From assembly GCA_964036275.1 (NCBI GenBank), contig OZ038439.1:5599912-5663911 (forward strand): a DNA stretch of 64,000 nt. Reading direction: 5' to 3'. Shown piece after piece: positions 20,400 to 31,094 of this stretch (the first letter of the stretch is position 1; each line of letters opens with the position of its first letter). The notes under the pieces were generated by a model that saw nothing but the letters and a program-made list of their open reading frames with translations, was not told where the DNA came from and did no database searches. Origin of the DNA: Litoditis marina (taxonomy: Eukaryota > Nematoda > Chromadorea > Rhabditida > Rhabditidae). A program made the translations under genes and the position numbers.

Positions 20400-21560
20400 C
20401 TCCTCGGAGATAAATTGGTCATTCTCACCCCGACCACAAACGCACTAACTGGCGTTAACTGCGATTCTCTGACTCTTTCCTAACTTGTAGTCCAATTCTG
20501 GCGCACGCATTTTTTATATTTTATTTGGATTATTTAGTTATAACGCACCAATAATATAATTATAATATAGTACTCATCACGTTTTCTCAAATCAATCGAG
20601 CATTTTTGTTGGTAGTTATTTAGTAGTGTAGTTTTGCCACTGCTGGCGCCCTCAGTTAGATATTAGTTGTATAGTTGTATAGTCCTAGATATTAGTTGTA
20701 TAGTAGTAGTACAAATTCAAACTAACAGCAGTGGCGCTATGTGTTCCAAAGAACATGTAGCAAACCAGTCATTGATTTTCTCTCGAAAATCTTTGGCTTT
20801 CTCCATCGCAGCGTTTTTCATTCAACCCCTTTCTGGGGACTAAATTGGTCACTCACACCCCGACCATAACTATAACGCACTAACGAGATGACATCTATCG
20901 CGTTTTCTCAAATCAATCAAGACGCTTTTGTTCGTAGTTATTGTAGTTTTGTAGTTTTGCACTAACAATATAATACAAATCGCGTTCTCCCAAATCAATC
21001 GAGATCTTTTTGTTAGTAGTTATTCAGTACTGTAGTTTAGCCACTGCTGGCGCAATCAATTGGTTAGTTTAGTTGAATAGTTTAGTTGTATAGTTTAGCA
21101 CAAATTCAAATTAACAGCAGTGGCGCTATGTGTTCCAAAGAACATGTAGCAAACCAGTCATTGATTTTCTCTCGAAAATCTTTGGCTTTCTCCATCGCAG
21201 CGTTTTTCATTCAACCCCTTTCTGGGGACTAAATTGGTCATTCACACCCCGACCATAACTATAACGCACTAACGAGATGACATCTATCGCGTTTTCTCAA
21301 ATCAATCAAGACGCCTTTGTTCGTAGTTATTGTAGTTTTGTAGTTTTGCACTAACAATATAATACAAATCGCGTTCTCCCAAATCAATCGAGATCTTTTT
21401 GTTAGTAGTTATTCAGTACTGTAGTTTAGCCACTGCTGGCGCAATCAATTGGTTAGTTTAGTTGAATAGTTTAGTTGTATAGTTTAGCACAAATTCAAAT
21501 TAACAGCAGTGGCGCTATGTGTTCCAAAGAACATGTAGCAAACCAGTCATTGATATTCTC
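20400..21560. repeat. 389-bp direct tandem repeat (two full copies and a partial)
   Basis: GGGGACTAAATTGGTCA occurs at 20835 and 21224, with a partial related block near 20402. Each unit holds CAGCAGTGGCGCTATGTG and CCAAAGAACATGTAGCAAAC. Read on the minus strand, each unit contains a short coding-like stretch (INDWFATCSLEHIAPLL) shared with the GC-richer island at 21.54-22.10 kb. The array may therefore be the duplicated end of that gene or element. Confidence 0.7.
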
Positions 21561-22098
21561 TTGAGAATCTTTGGCTTTTTCTCCCTCAACTGGAACCGCC
21601 AGTTGTGCAGCTGTCTTCCCCACAACCACCCGGTTGCTCCCGTCTCTAAGATGGAGGTCCAGATTCGGGTGGAGAAACATGTACCGTCCGGTAGCGTTCC
21701 CCTGAATCTGATGATTTGACGAGTCCAATCTTCTGTTTTGTCGTCAAACTGCCGTGCACTCATGGTATTCTGCTAGCCGTTGATCTAGAGTCCGATTCAG
21801 CCCACTTCTGACCCCTGCACCGACTTTGCCCGGTCTCAGCCCATGCCTGTCCCGATTTTGCCGGTTCGATCTCTGCGTTTTGTCCCGATGTTCCAATCCC
21901 CACGTCCGGGGTATGCACAGCCCAACTCAAGTTCAGTGATGTGCCACCCGTGCCTTTTTGTCCCGGAGTCGACTGTTTGATGACGTCTCCCGTCCGATGT
22001 CCGTACCACTCGGTCTGCGTATCGGACGTTCCGCTCCCGTTTTGCCGCAGTCCTGCCCAGTTCCTGTCCGATTCCTCAAGCGTGAGTTCGAGTTTCAT
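21500..22098 (-). pseudogene. GC-richer, protein-like island of unknown origin
   Basis: GC is near 50%, well above the flanks. The minus strand opens at 22098 (MKLELTLEESDRNWAGLRQN) and runs to 21760 with low-complexity Gly/Thr/Gln content. It is followed in another frame by NLDLHLRDGSNRVVVGKTAA (around 21660) and INDWFATCSLEHIAPLLLI (ending 21495). The shift between the two parts means an intron or a frameshift. This could be a decayed retroelement gag-like ORF or a host gene relic; I cannot tell. Confidence 0.35.
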
Positions 22099-22430
22099 GA
22101 CGATTTATTTAGAAGGGACTTGATTGATCAAGTTCACCTTAGGTGAATTATTTCGATTTCTAGAAAACATAGGAGAGAAAACAAAATTGAGCCTAATCCT
22201 GTTCTGCAAACAATATCGGTCCAAACCTGAGTTAATTTTTATGGCTCCCTCCATGACAAGAGTTCATTATGACTTTGATATAATTCCTCTTCGAATTTCA
22301 TCTTAAAAGCAGAATTATTTTCGGTATCGTAATTAAAAAGCTACTTCTTGTTATTTGCGAAATTGAACAATTCACAGTTATCTGTTTTTGTTACGTTATC
22401 GGTCACTCTATGACGATCAGAGTTAGTTTG
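22099..22430. other. No gene recognised
   Basis: AT-rich spacer with no splice-bounded open segment that I can support. Confidence 0.4.
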
Positions 22431-22434
22431 GAAG

Positions 22435-22930
22435 TAATATCAAAACTAAAGGTTATTGTTAATGGTTATTGTTACGGTTTTATGTCTTTTAGCTTTTTTT
22501 CTTTTCTTCTTCTTTTTTTTTGTTTTTTTTTGTTAGTTTTTGAGAATTAGTAAGAAACAATTATTTTTGTTACTTCACAAAAGTTAGTTGAAAACTAATT
22601 CCATAAGGCAGGGGTATGGGGTATCGTTATTTGTTATTGTTACGGTTTTTGCACTTTTAGCCAAAGTTTTACGTTAGTTTCTGAGAGTTAGTTGAAAAGC
22701 ATTCTCATTAGAAAGGAGTTCCGTGATTTGTTATTGCTATGTTCTCATGACTTCTAGTCATAGTATTTTTGTTACTTCTCAAAAGTTAGTTGAAAACCAA
22801 TTCCATAAGGAAGGGGTATCGTTATTTGTTATTGTTACATGACTTTAACCAGAGTTTTTCGTTAGTTTCTGAGAGTTAGCTTAGAGTTAGTTAAAATAGA
22901 AATATAGTTGTCTGTTATTCTTTGTTAATT
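22435..22930 (+). repeat. Imperfect repeats of GTTATTGTTACGG / AGTTAGTTGAAAA
   Basis: Three to four irregular copies of a block with TTATTGTTACGGTTTT, AGTTAGTTGAAAACNAATTCC and AGGGGTAT. They run into the G-rich minisatellite. Confidence 0.6.
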
Positions 22931-22939
22931 GTTATATTT

Positions 22940-24530
22940 TTCGAGGGTGGGTGGGAGGCAAATTGTTATGTTTTTCTATTATAGTGGTTGGAAGGGCGGG
23001 TTGGCAGTTAGAACTGTCAGTTTCTCTAAAGTCTAAATTTCTTTTTAGTTATCTGGGTGGGTGGGAGGGCAGTTAGGACTGTCAGTTTTTCTAAAGTCTA
23101 ATTTTTTTTAGTTATCTGGGTGGGTGGGAGGGCAGTTAGAACTGTCAGTTTCTCTAAAGTCTAAATTTCTTTTTAGTTATCTGGGTGGGTGGGAGGGCAG
23201 TTAGAACTGTCAGTTTCTCTAAAGTCTAAGTTTCTTTTTAGTTATCTGGGTGGGTGGGAGGGCAGTTAGAACTGTCTGTTTCTCTAAAGTCTAAATTTCT
23301 TTTTAGTTATCTGGGTGGGTGGGAGGGCAGTTAGAACTGTCAGTTTCTCTAAAGTCTAAGTTTCTTTTTGGTTATCTGGGTGGGTGGGAGGGCAGTTAGA
23401 ACTGTCAGTTTCTCTAAAGTCTAAGTTTCTTTTTGGTTATCTGGGTGGGTGGGAGGGCAGTTAGAACTGTCAGTTTCTCTAAAGTCTAAGTTTCTTTTTA
23501 GTTATCTGGGTGGGTGGGAGGGCAGTTGGAACTGTCAGTTTCTCCAAAGTCTAAATTTCTGTTTAGTTATCTGGGTGGGTGGGAGGGCAGTTAGAACTGT
23601 CAGTTTCTCTAAAGTTTAAATTTCTGTTTAGTTGTCTGGGTGAGTGGAAGGGCAGTTAGAACTGTCAGTTTTCTCTAAAGTCTGAATTTCTTGTTAGTTA
23701 TCTGGGTGGGTGGGTTGGCAGTTAGAACTGTCTGTTTCTCTAAAGTCTAAATTTCTTTTTAGTAATCTGGGTGGGTGGGAGGGCGGTTAGAACTGTCAGT
23801 TCCCTAAAGTCTTAATTTCTTTTCAGTTATCTGGGTGGGTGGGAGGGCAGTTAGAACTTTCAGTTTCTCTAAAGTCTAAATTTCTTTTTAGTTATCTGGG
23901 TGGGTGGGAGGGCACTTAGAACTGTCAGTTTTTCTAAAGTCTAAATTTCTTTTTAGTTATCTGGGTGGGTGGGAGGGCAGTTGGAACTGTCAGTTTTCTC
24001 TAAAGTCTGAATTTCTTGTTAGTTATCTGGGTGGGTGGGAGGGCAGTTAAAACTGTCAGTTTCTCTAAAGTCAAAATTTCTTTTTAGTTATCTGGGTGGG
24101 TGGGAGGGCAGTTAGAACTGTCAGTTTCTCTAAAGTCAAAATTTCTTTTTAGTTATCTGGGTGGGTGGGAGGGCAGTTAGAACTGTCAGTTTCTCTAAAG
24201 TCTAAATTTCTTTTTATTTATCTGGGTGGGTGGGAGGGCAAGGGCAGTTAGAACTGTCAGTTTCTCTAAAGTCTAAATTTCTTTTTAGTTATCTGAGTGG
24301 GTGGGAGGGCAGTTAGAACTGTCAGTTTCTCTAAAGTCTTAATTTCTTTTTAGTTAACTGGGTGGGTGGGAGGGCAGTTAGAACTGTCAGTTTCTCTAAA
24401 GTCTAAATTTTCTTTTAGTTATCTGGGTGGGTGGGAGGGCAGTTAGAACTGTCTGTTTCTCTAGAGTCTAAAACTCTTTTTAGTTATCTGGGCGAGTGGG
24501 AGGGCAGTAAGAACTGTCTGTTTCTCTCTA
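22940..24530 (+). repeat. 65-bp minisatellite with a G-quadruplex motif in nearly every unit
   Basis: About 23 head-to-tail units of 63-70 bp from 23046, plus one degenerate unit at 22943. Each holds GGGTGGGTGGGAGGG, then CAGTTAGAACTGTCAG (which contains the inverted repeat CAGTTAGAACTG) and TTTCTCTAAAGTCTAAATTT. The G motif has four G3 runs and one-base loops, a very stable intramolecular quadruplex class. Units at 23637, 23704, 24294 and 24489 carry mutated G runs. Confidence 0.95.
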
Positions 24531-24992
24531 GAACTGTATTTTTCTCTGAAACCCCAAAGGTTCTATCAACAGTGATGTTTCGAAGTCCAAACTGAGGATC
24601 GAGGTCATGGCGACATTGGCCTTCTCTTCAGTGCGCGAACAGCGCGCGGATCGAAAACTGGGTTTTAATGTTATCGAGCACTGTTTTGTGCCGGTAACTT
24701 TGAAACACAGAAATTTGCTGAAGGTTGTCAGCAGCCACCTTGCCGCGGGTAACGAGAGAACTGCAGTTAACTTTAACTTGGTTTCGGAATCGGGATAGAG
24801 TATGGAAGTGTTTTTACGTCCTTTCGTCTGTTCCAAACAAAAGACTATGTTGGTTGAACTGGTCAGATATAAGCGTGGTCGTAACGGGCATTTGGCTGAA
24901 CACTGTAGTCGTTGCCAACGGGAGAGTACTGTACCTCTTAGTTTCAGCTGTGTACGAACACATGACCTCGATTCGAAACCTTAACGGAAGTG
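24531..24992. other. GC-richer segment, no gene assigned
   Basis: Overlapping open frames exist on both strands (for example MATLAFSSVREQRADRKLGF at 24607, plus), but none has splice signals or a convincing codon pattern. Possibly a relic. Confidence 0.3.
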
Positions 24993-25090
24993 AGCTGCCG
25001 TAGCGTAGTTGTTCGCGCGCAGCTATAATTAATTTGCTCGCAAGGTCGATTCCGGCAAGTGCCAAACTTCTATGAATTTGGCACCCCCTG
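24993..25090 (+). repeat. tRNA-derived repeat, family 2
   Basis: GAGCTGCCGTAGCGTAGTTG ... TTTGCTCGCAAGGTCGATTC and then CTATGAATTTGGCACC. This is the best-preserved member of the family at 6395 and 8840. Confidence 0.55.
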
Positions 25091-25239
25091 AGGAATGGAG
25101 CCTGCTTTTCCGCGCAAATACGGAAACGATATTATGATAGAGTCAAATGAGAGAAAGAGGGTTGTGTGAGAGATGCAGAGCAGAGAAAAAGAGAGACTTA
25201 GTTATTCTTCTGAATTGATTCTGGGCCACTCGGAGTTGA

Positions 25240-25762
25240 TGGAGGTTGAAGGTACATCGAGGTACCGTGAAGGTATTGGCTGGAATGTGTTAGTGTACCA
25301 GGAGGGTGCGGTGAAGGTACCTCAAGGTGCAAGTGAGGTGCCCGTAAGGTGCCATTAAGGTACCGATAGGAAGGTTATATAGTGTCGGAGAAGGTGCGGT
25401 GAAGGTGCCTGTGTGGTGCCGCGAAGGTGCCGAATAGGTCCCGATGGGTGCCGTAGAGGTACCCGTAGGGTGCAAATCAGTTACCGCGAGAGATACGATA
25501 TAATACCGAGGGGGTGCGCTAAAGGTACCCCAGGGTGCCAGGGAGGTCACGGAAGTGTGCCGGGAAGGTACCGTAAGGGTACCGGAGAAGTCAACGTAGT
25601 GCCGGAAGGGTGCAGTGAAGGTACCTGTGTGGTGCCAAAAAGGTGCCGATGAGGTGCCGAAAATATGCTTGTAAGGCGCGTGGGAGGTGCCCGAAAGATG
25701 CCGGCAAGGCGCTGAAAAGGTGCCAGTGAGGTGCCGGTGGGGTGCCGGTAGGGCGCCTGTGA
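25240..25762 (+). repeat. Degenerate AAGGTGCCG-type minisatellite
   Basis: About 40 irregular decamer-like units around AAGGTGCCGT / GAGGTGCCG / AAGGTACC. The long open frames on both strands come from the repeat. Confidence 0.85.
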
Positions 25763-25798
25763 GGGAGGGTAAGGGCTGCGCGGAGCCCTTACCTTCCC
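25763..25798. other. 15-bp stem hairpin at the minisatellite edge
   Basis: GGGAGGGTAAGGGCT pairs with AGCCCTTACCTTCCC (one G-T) around a 6-nt loop. Its position exactly at the end of the G-rich repeat suggests a structure-prone boundary. Confidence 0.7.
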
Positions 25799-26189
25799 GG
25801 GGTGCGGAGGTTCGGGAAGTGTGCCGCGCCTCCACGCTTCCCACAAACGGGCTTCGAGCTCGGTTGCAACTTCGTCAAGAAAGGAGATGGTCCCTTTTCG
25901 TTAGATGGTTCGTTCCTTCGTCCCCGGAGTGGCTGTTAGTCTTCGGTTCCAGTCCCTAGCTACAGGTTGGCCCACTTCAGGGGCGGGGTCAACGAACCAT
26001 CGCCATCTCATTTTAGGTTTACCATTGAGTCCATCTACAGGGTTACTGTAGTTACAGTAACACGGAGTGGTGGGACAGTGGGGGATCGCGAGGTTGCAAC
26101 CAGTATTTTTACGGCGTTTGTAAGTCCAACACGGGTTTTTGTAGGGGTTATGTTGCTGACGTGAGACAGGGCTCGTGTGAGGGCTTGGG

Positions 26190-26695
26190 AGAGAAAGGGC
26201 TTGAGAGAGAGAGTAGGGGGGGGGTGAGAGAGGGGGTGAGAGAGGGGGTGAGAGAGGGGGTGAGAGAGGGGGTGAGAGAGAGAAGGAGAGAAGGGGATAA
26301 GGGAGGGGATAAGGGAGGGGATAAGGGAGGGGATAAGGGAGGGGGTGAGAGAGGGGGTGAGAGAGGGGGTGAGAGAGGGGGTGAGAGAGGGGGTGAGAGA
26401 GGGGGTGAGAGAGAGGGTGAGAGGGAGAGGGAGAGAGGAGGATAAGGGAGGGGATAAGGGAGGGGGTGAGAGAGGGGGTGAGAGAGAGGGTGAGAGAGAG
26501 GGGGAGAGAGAGGGATAAATGAGGGGGTGAGAGAGGGGGTGAGAGAGGGGGTGAGAGAGGGAGTGAGAGAGGGGTGAGAGAGGGAGTAAGAGAGGGGGTG
26601 AGAGAGAGAGAGTTAGAGAGGGGGTGAGAGAGGGGATAAGGGAGGGGGTGAGAGAGGGGGTGAGAGAGGGGTAAGAGATGGGGTGAGAGGAAACG
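26190..26695 (+). repeat. GTGAGAGAGGGG minisatellite
   Basis: Roughly 40 units of 10-14 bp, mostly GTGAGAGAGGGG with runs of ATAAGGGAGGGG. It is purine-only over long stretches on the plus strand, a typical mirror-repeat (triplex-prone) tract. The ORFs crossing it are artefacts. Confidence 0.95.
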
Positions 26696-26699
26696 GTTA

Positions 26700-27357
26700 G
26701 GAAACCAAAGGAGGTGAGTGCACAACATTCACAATTACTTCTCGTTGACAAAAAGACCGTACCGCTGTACACTTTAAAATTGATTTTCAACTAAACCTTA
26801 TCGTGTATTCTAATGGCAATATAAGACTTTTCCAATTTCTATCTTATTTTGCACTTCCGTGATCCGTTAATTGAGTTCTTCAGCTGATTTCTAATCATAT
26901 TTGGTTAGTTCAGCTATAAAAGCAGTACGGTCTTCTTTGCGTGTCTTCTATTGATTTCGTTTAGGTTTCTGATGTCTCCATGGGAGAAGTTGTCCATGGG
27001 TTGGAGCCACCCGCGAGAACCCGGACTGGCAAAAGCAAAGGTCGGTAGTTTCCCACTTCATGAAAAAAAAACGTTGCCATTCTCCTTTCATATAGGATGA
27101 TTCACATTTCATGGTGTTGAGATGTACACTAGCAAAACATATATAGCACACGATCCGGAATGAATTCTGTACCACTGTCATAAAATTTTATCTTTAATTT
27201 CGATAGGGTCATATATGTGACATTGTGACATTTGTGATCCACATCAGAGCAAAATACTCACTCAATATTGTTATCCCGTATTATTATTTTCACGAATGTC
27301 GAATCGCATTACTTGTTGACGTTTGACACTAATTGTAAACATTTTAACACGTTTGGT
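26700..27357. other. No gene recognised
   Basis: AT-rich DNA with no supported exon or repeat. Confidence 0.4.
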
Positions 27358-27482
27358 GTACTGTTAGTCAGTTGCCCAGTAACGTGAAACATGTTAAATA
27401 CAGCAGAAATCAAAAACGTGCAATTATCGAGTGCACGATTCCTCATTAGAACCCATTAAATTGACTATTAAAATTTTTCTAG
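27358..27482 (-). mobile_element. MITE family A copy, reversed
   Basis: ACTGTTAGTCAGTTGCCC at the left, then ACGTGAAACATGTTAAATAC and GTGCACGATTCCTCATTAGA. The right end is diverged. Confidence 0.65.
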
Positions 27483-27649
27483 TTTAGGCTGACTTGATTT
27501 GTAGTCTGATCGAGGGATTGTCCAACAAAGCTACAAAGCTCACTGAGTGCAAACTATTGTTGCAAACTAAACTATTGTAAGTTGTAAGTGCAAACTAAAC
27601 TATTGTAAGTTGAGTTGACCAGACATAATATCAATTCAGTATTTTTCAG

Positions 27650-27717
27650 GTCGATGAAACGTTGTCTTCTCCGGCTGTTTTGAATTGGTTTCGAATTATT
27701 TATTTACGGATGTTCAG
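27650..27717 (+). CDS. Candidate exon of the 27.6-32.3 kb exon family
   Basis: The segment follows ATTTTTCAG and ends CAG|GTGTGT (68 nt, phase 0 in, phase 2 out). It is open: VDETLSSPAVLNWFRIIYLR, then MF. It shares the start GTCGATGA with the segment at 28169. No function is recognised. Confidence 0.3.
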
Positions 27718-27934
27718 GTGTGTTGCATTTTCGAGATAGTTTATGCGGAACCTCGAGACTCTTATGTGAAATGAACCACATTTGTGTACTTTGGTAAAAC
27801 GTTCGATCATTTCGTTAATCAAAACTCTACTTCGATTTCTGACTACACGCTTATGGTATTGTGAGTTAAAGCCGGATGTATTGGAATAGGTTAATTATTG
27901 AAGGGGGAAGGGGGGGGGGGGGCAGAAAGGAGAG

Positions 27935-28100
27935 CTAGTTTAGGTACACCGGGGTACCGAAATATAACGTTGCGAACGCCAAAACAGTCGAACACGTGTC
28001 AACCCTATGCAAATTAGGTTCGTTAGTTTGATTTAAAAATTATACTTATCGATTTCGCTTGATAAGATCTTTCATACCAACTTTCCTCTCTGTCCCCCTT
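27935..28100 (+). repeat. Dispersed repeat, pair of 9416-9570
   Basis: GGTACACCGGGGTACC, AACGCCAAAACAGTCGAA and AGGTTCGTTAGTTTGATT match the 9.4-kb copy in order. Confidence 0.45.
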
Positions 28101-28168
28101 CAACAAACGCCACATAGATCGAACTACAAGTTGCACTCAACGAAAAAAATTAATATCACCCTTTTCAG

Positions 28169-28235
28169 GTCGATGACTTTGTCGTGTGGATGATGGGAAA
28201 TTTTCACGGATTTCAAAGTCTAATTGAGGGATAGG
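28169..28235 (+). pseudogene. Exon-like segment, interrupted
   Basis: The segment follows CCCTTTTCAG. It reads VDDFVVWMMGNFHGFQSLIE and then meets TAG without a donor. Its start is homologous to 27650-27717. Confidence 0.3.
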
Positions 28236-28618
28236 GGGTGGGGGCGTGACGCCGACTTCACCTGTGGTGAAGTAGAATTACATAGTCTGTTTTCTGAGTT
28301 TTGAAAAAAACTGATTCAAATTTTTGCCTCTGAAATTCGAGAAGCAATTTTAAATAGGCGTGGTCAACTAGCCGAGCTCGGCGCACGGCGAAGGATGGAT
28401 AATGATTGAGAGGTAGGTTTTAAACTATTTAATGTTTAACAGTTCGTTTCAAACGTCGATGCATGTAGCTGATTTGAACTAAAAGATCGAAAATCCATTT
28501 TCACTGTTCCACCATCATGAACATGAACAGTTTTGATTCATTTTTGGCAATAACAATTTTCTGTTCTTCGTTCTTTACAGTATTTTTTGATTTGTTTCCA
28601 AATCCAAACAATTTTCAG

Positions 28619-28693
28619 ATCGGTCCGGTTTGATTTTCTTTGTTCGGTAAGGCATGGTTCACGCAAAGACGAAGGATAGACAATGGAAGAGAG
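28619..28693 (+). pseudogene. Decayed member of the 31.1-kb exon family
   Basis: The segment follows CAATTTTCAG and ends GAG|GTGGGT. It resembles 31095-31168 (GGTCCGGTT, TTCACGCAAAGACGAAGGAT, TGGAAGAGAG), but every frame has a stop. Confidence 0.35.
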
Positions 28694-29084
28694 GTGGGTT
28701 TCAAATTATCTTCATACTCCAAAGTGTTCAATCATTTGTAGTTGAGAACTGGAGTTTGCAAGTGAAAAACTACTAACAAACATTGCGTGTCACAATGTGA
28801 TAACTGTACTACTTCACTTTCGTAAAACATAATTTGATCGTTGCACATTTCACTTTGTGGGTCTATCCTAACATGCACCAGCTTCAAACTACAAACATCA
28901 CAGATTAGACTAAAATAAATGTGTCCCAACGTTTTCGAACATCGAGCAACGTTTCCTATGCATATGTTACAACTCTACTGTCAAGTAATTCCGTTGATAT
29001 CCACTTTCCATATGCCCTTTTCGGTTAATTACATGTGTCTTTATCTGTTCTTAATTGCAACTATAGTGTCTGGCGAATTTATGA

Positions 29085-29215
29085 AACATCAAATCAAATC
29101 AAATCAAATATTTATTACACAGTGTGTAATAACGGAACGAAAGTTCGAAACGCGAAAGGTTGCCAAAAAAGAGAATGATGAAAAGAACATAGGTGAAAAA
29201 AAGATGTAATAATAT
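29085..29215 (-). repeat. LINE-like 3' fragment with (TTTGA)n tail
   Basis: On the minus strand: TGTAATAAATATTTGATTTG, continuing as tandem ATTTG. This is a polyadenylation-like AATAAA followed by a simple tandem tail, as at 30887 and 8080. Confidence 0.4.
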
Positions 29216-29349
29216 TGTATACATTCTATACTAAAGCGACTGTTCTGACAAATGCTCTGACCTAACTACCGTATCAATACCACAACCGCTGGGCTGTATT
29301 TCGAGACAGCATATATTTGTTGATTAAAAAAGGGATGTCTTCACTGGGA

Positions 29350-29695
29350 ACTGATTAAAATAACACTACCCTCCCCTAACTTTCTTAGTGCTGATATATG
29401 TTTGTAGTTACTACCACCGCCTAAGTTTCTCAGAGTTGACAGATATTTGTAGTTACTACCACCACCTAGATTTCTCAGAGTTGATATATGTTGTAGTTAC
29501 TACCACCACCTAAGTTTCTCAGAGTTGATATATATTTGTAGTTACTACCACCACCTAGGTTTCTCAGAGTTGATATATATTTGTAGTCACTACCACCACC
29601 TAAGTTCTCAGAGTTGATATATATATTTATAGTTTTACCTCCACCTAAGTTTATCAGAGCCAATATATGTTCGTGGTTACTACCTCCTCCTAACT
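29350..29695. repeat. 57-bp minisatellite
   Basis: Six to seven units around CTACCACCACCTAAGTTTCT and AGAGTTGATATATATTTGTA. The unit length is a multiple of three, so a minus-strand frame stays open with a repeated NLGGGSNYKYISTLR peptide. I treat it as non-coding because there are no splice or start signals. Confidence 0.85.
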
Positions 29696-29699
29696 TCCC

Positions 29700-30009
29700 T
29701 CAGACCTGATATATAATTTTGGTCTTTACTTTCCCAGCGGATTGGTGGATAATATCATACTCCTAGTAATACTAACAATAAATTAAAGTCATTGTTCGTT
29801 CGTTTAACTATCATAATATATTTAACAAATCTAGAAGAAAAAGACATCGATAATACTAAAAGAAGAGAGTATCGATGCGTATACGTATGACCACTTCGCG
29901 AATGTGAGCAGTACGGAGATTTTGTCAACTTGTTGATTCTTCTTTCTCACTGGTTTTTCACACTGGGACCGATTATGAACCATGGACTGCATTCCGCACC
30001 AGCCACAGG
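29700..30009. other. No gene recognised
   Basis: AT-rich spacer between the minisatellite and the LINE fragment. Confidence 0.4.
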
Positions 30010-30787
30010 ATGGGAACTTACCAAACTTACCAAGTTGCTAAATAAAAAATGAGCTACATCAGATTACTAATTAAAACTTACAAGGTAGTTTTAAAACCTT
30101 ACATAGATCAGTTTCTAGTAGACGTTTCTTGAATACTTTCGAGGACTTCGCTTTCAAAATTATTGAACTATGTGAAGACAGCATATTGAACCATCTCGAA
30201 GTCCGTAAAGAAAAGGAATAATAACGACTATTCACTTTGGTATTTTCAACATAGAAACAGTGACTACCTCTTCTACCATTGTGTAATCGATGGCGATAAA
30301 AAGAAGTGAACCTCAGAATACACTCGCCTTTGATAATTTTGAAAGCAAGCACAAGATCTAGAATAACTCTTCTGAATGCTAAACTTTTCATTCCCAACTC
30401 TTTGCACCTATTCTGATAGGAAGGCAGACTCATGGGATAGTCAGCTTTGGGAAAACACCTGTAATAGACCGCTCTGGTGAAAAATTCTTGAACTTTCTCA
30501 ATTTTCTTCGATTCCAAAATAAGAAAAGGACTCCAAACTTGTGATCCAAACTCAAGAATCGGTAGAACATAGGTTTGATAGCAACGTACAAGAATTTTGA
30601 CGTCCTTTACAGTAATGGTGCGCAGAAGAATGGCAAGTTGAGTCATTCCCTTTTTATAACGAATTTCAATGTTTCCCCTGTTCACAAGAGTATTTGAAAC
30701 GATCACCCCCAAATCCCTGCACTCTGAAACAACATTTATCAAATCAGAACCGATAAAATATGGAGAAAAAGTGAATGTGATTGCCGC
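30010..30787 (-). mobile_element. 5'-truncated non-LTR retrotransposon (C-terminal reverse transcriptase)
   Basis: The minus-strand frame is open from 30787 to the stop at 30071. Recognisable LINE C-terminal landmarks appear in order: ECRDLGVIVSNTLVNRGNIE (around residue 25 of the visible part), KILVRCYQTYVLPILEFGSQ followed by VWSP, the KIEKVQEFFTRAV block, and SLPSYQNRCKELGMKSLAFR. These are typical of the thumb/C-terminal part of CR1- and Jockey-type LINEs known in nematodes. The catalytic YxDD part is absent, and a TAG bounds the 5' side at 30788-30790. The short 3' UTR contains TTTATTTAG and a small AAGTTTGGTAAGTT repeat near 30010-30030, a plausible tail. 5' truncation with an uninterrupted frame suggests recent insertion. 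Confidence 0.8.
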
Positions 30788-30886
30788 CTAATGTGATTGC
30801 AACTACCAGGCCCAAAAGTTTGAGAGGACGCTATACCATTATACCAACCGGCCTTATAACAAAGTTGTTGATGAATCGCGTATATT

Positions 30887-30925
30887 AATTCTTCAAGATT
30901 TCAAGATTTCAAGATTTATTAGATC
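30887..30925 (-). repeat. LINE-like 3' tail (TCAAGATT tandem)
   Basis: On the minus strand CTAATAAATCTTGAAATC is followed by octamer repeats, the arrangement expected of a CR1-type 3' end. Confidence 0.45.
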
Positions 30926-31094
30926 ACTTCAAATCGTTGCAAAATGGTGTTCCTTGACTGCCCTCCAGATATCTTTATCTCTGCTAAATATCTCTTCGCC
31001 ACGGATATTGGATGGCCGGACTCTTACACAGCGCAAAATAATATATACAGTATACACTGGTCTTTTTCTGAGCGACAACTATATTATTTTCCAG

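Noticed and set aside
19932..20483. 183-codon ORF with a polylysine block
   Set aside because: The lysines come from the (AAAAAG)n microsatellite; the flanks lack codon bias.
22940..24530. CRISPR array
   Set aside because: Regular repeats, but no unique spacers: whole 65-bp units are near identical. The context is eukaryotic.
25290..25844. 184-codon minus-strand ORF with THRHLTGT-like repeats
   Set aside because: Follows the decamer minisatellite period; no start or splice evidence.
25901..26790. Long Leu/Pro/Ser-rich ORFs of 251-275 codons on the minus strand
   Set aside because: Produced by the GTGAGAGAGGGG minisatellite, which is stop-free in several frames.
29475..29663. Glycine-rich repeat protein (NLGGGSNYKYIS...)
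   Set aside because: The 57-bp minisatellite happens to be a multiple of three; no supporting signals.
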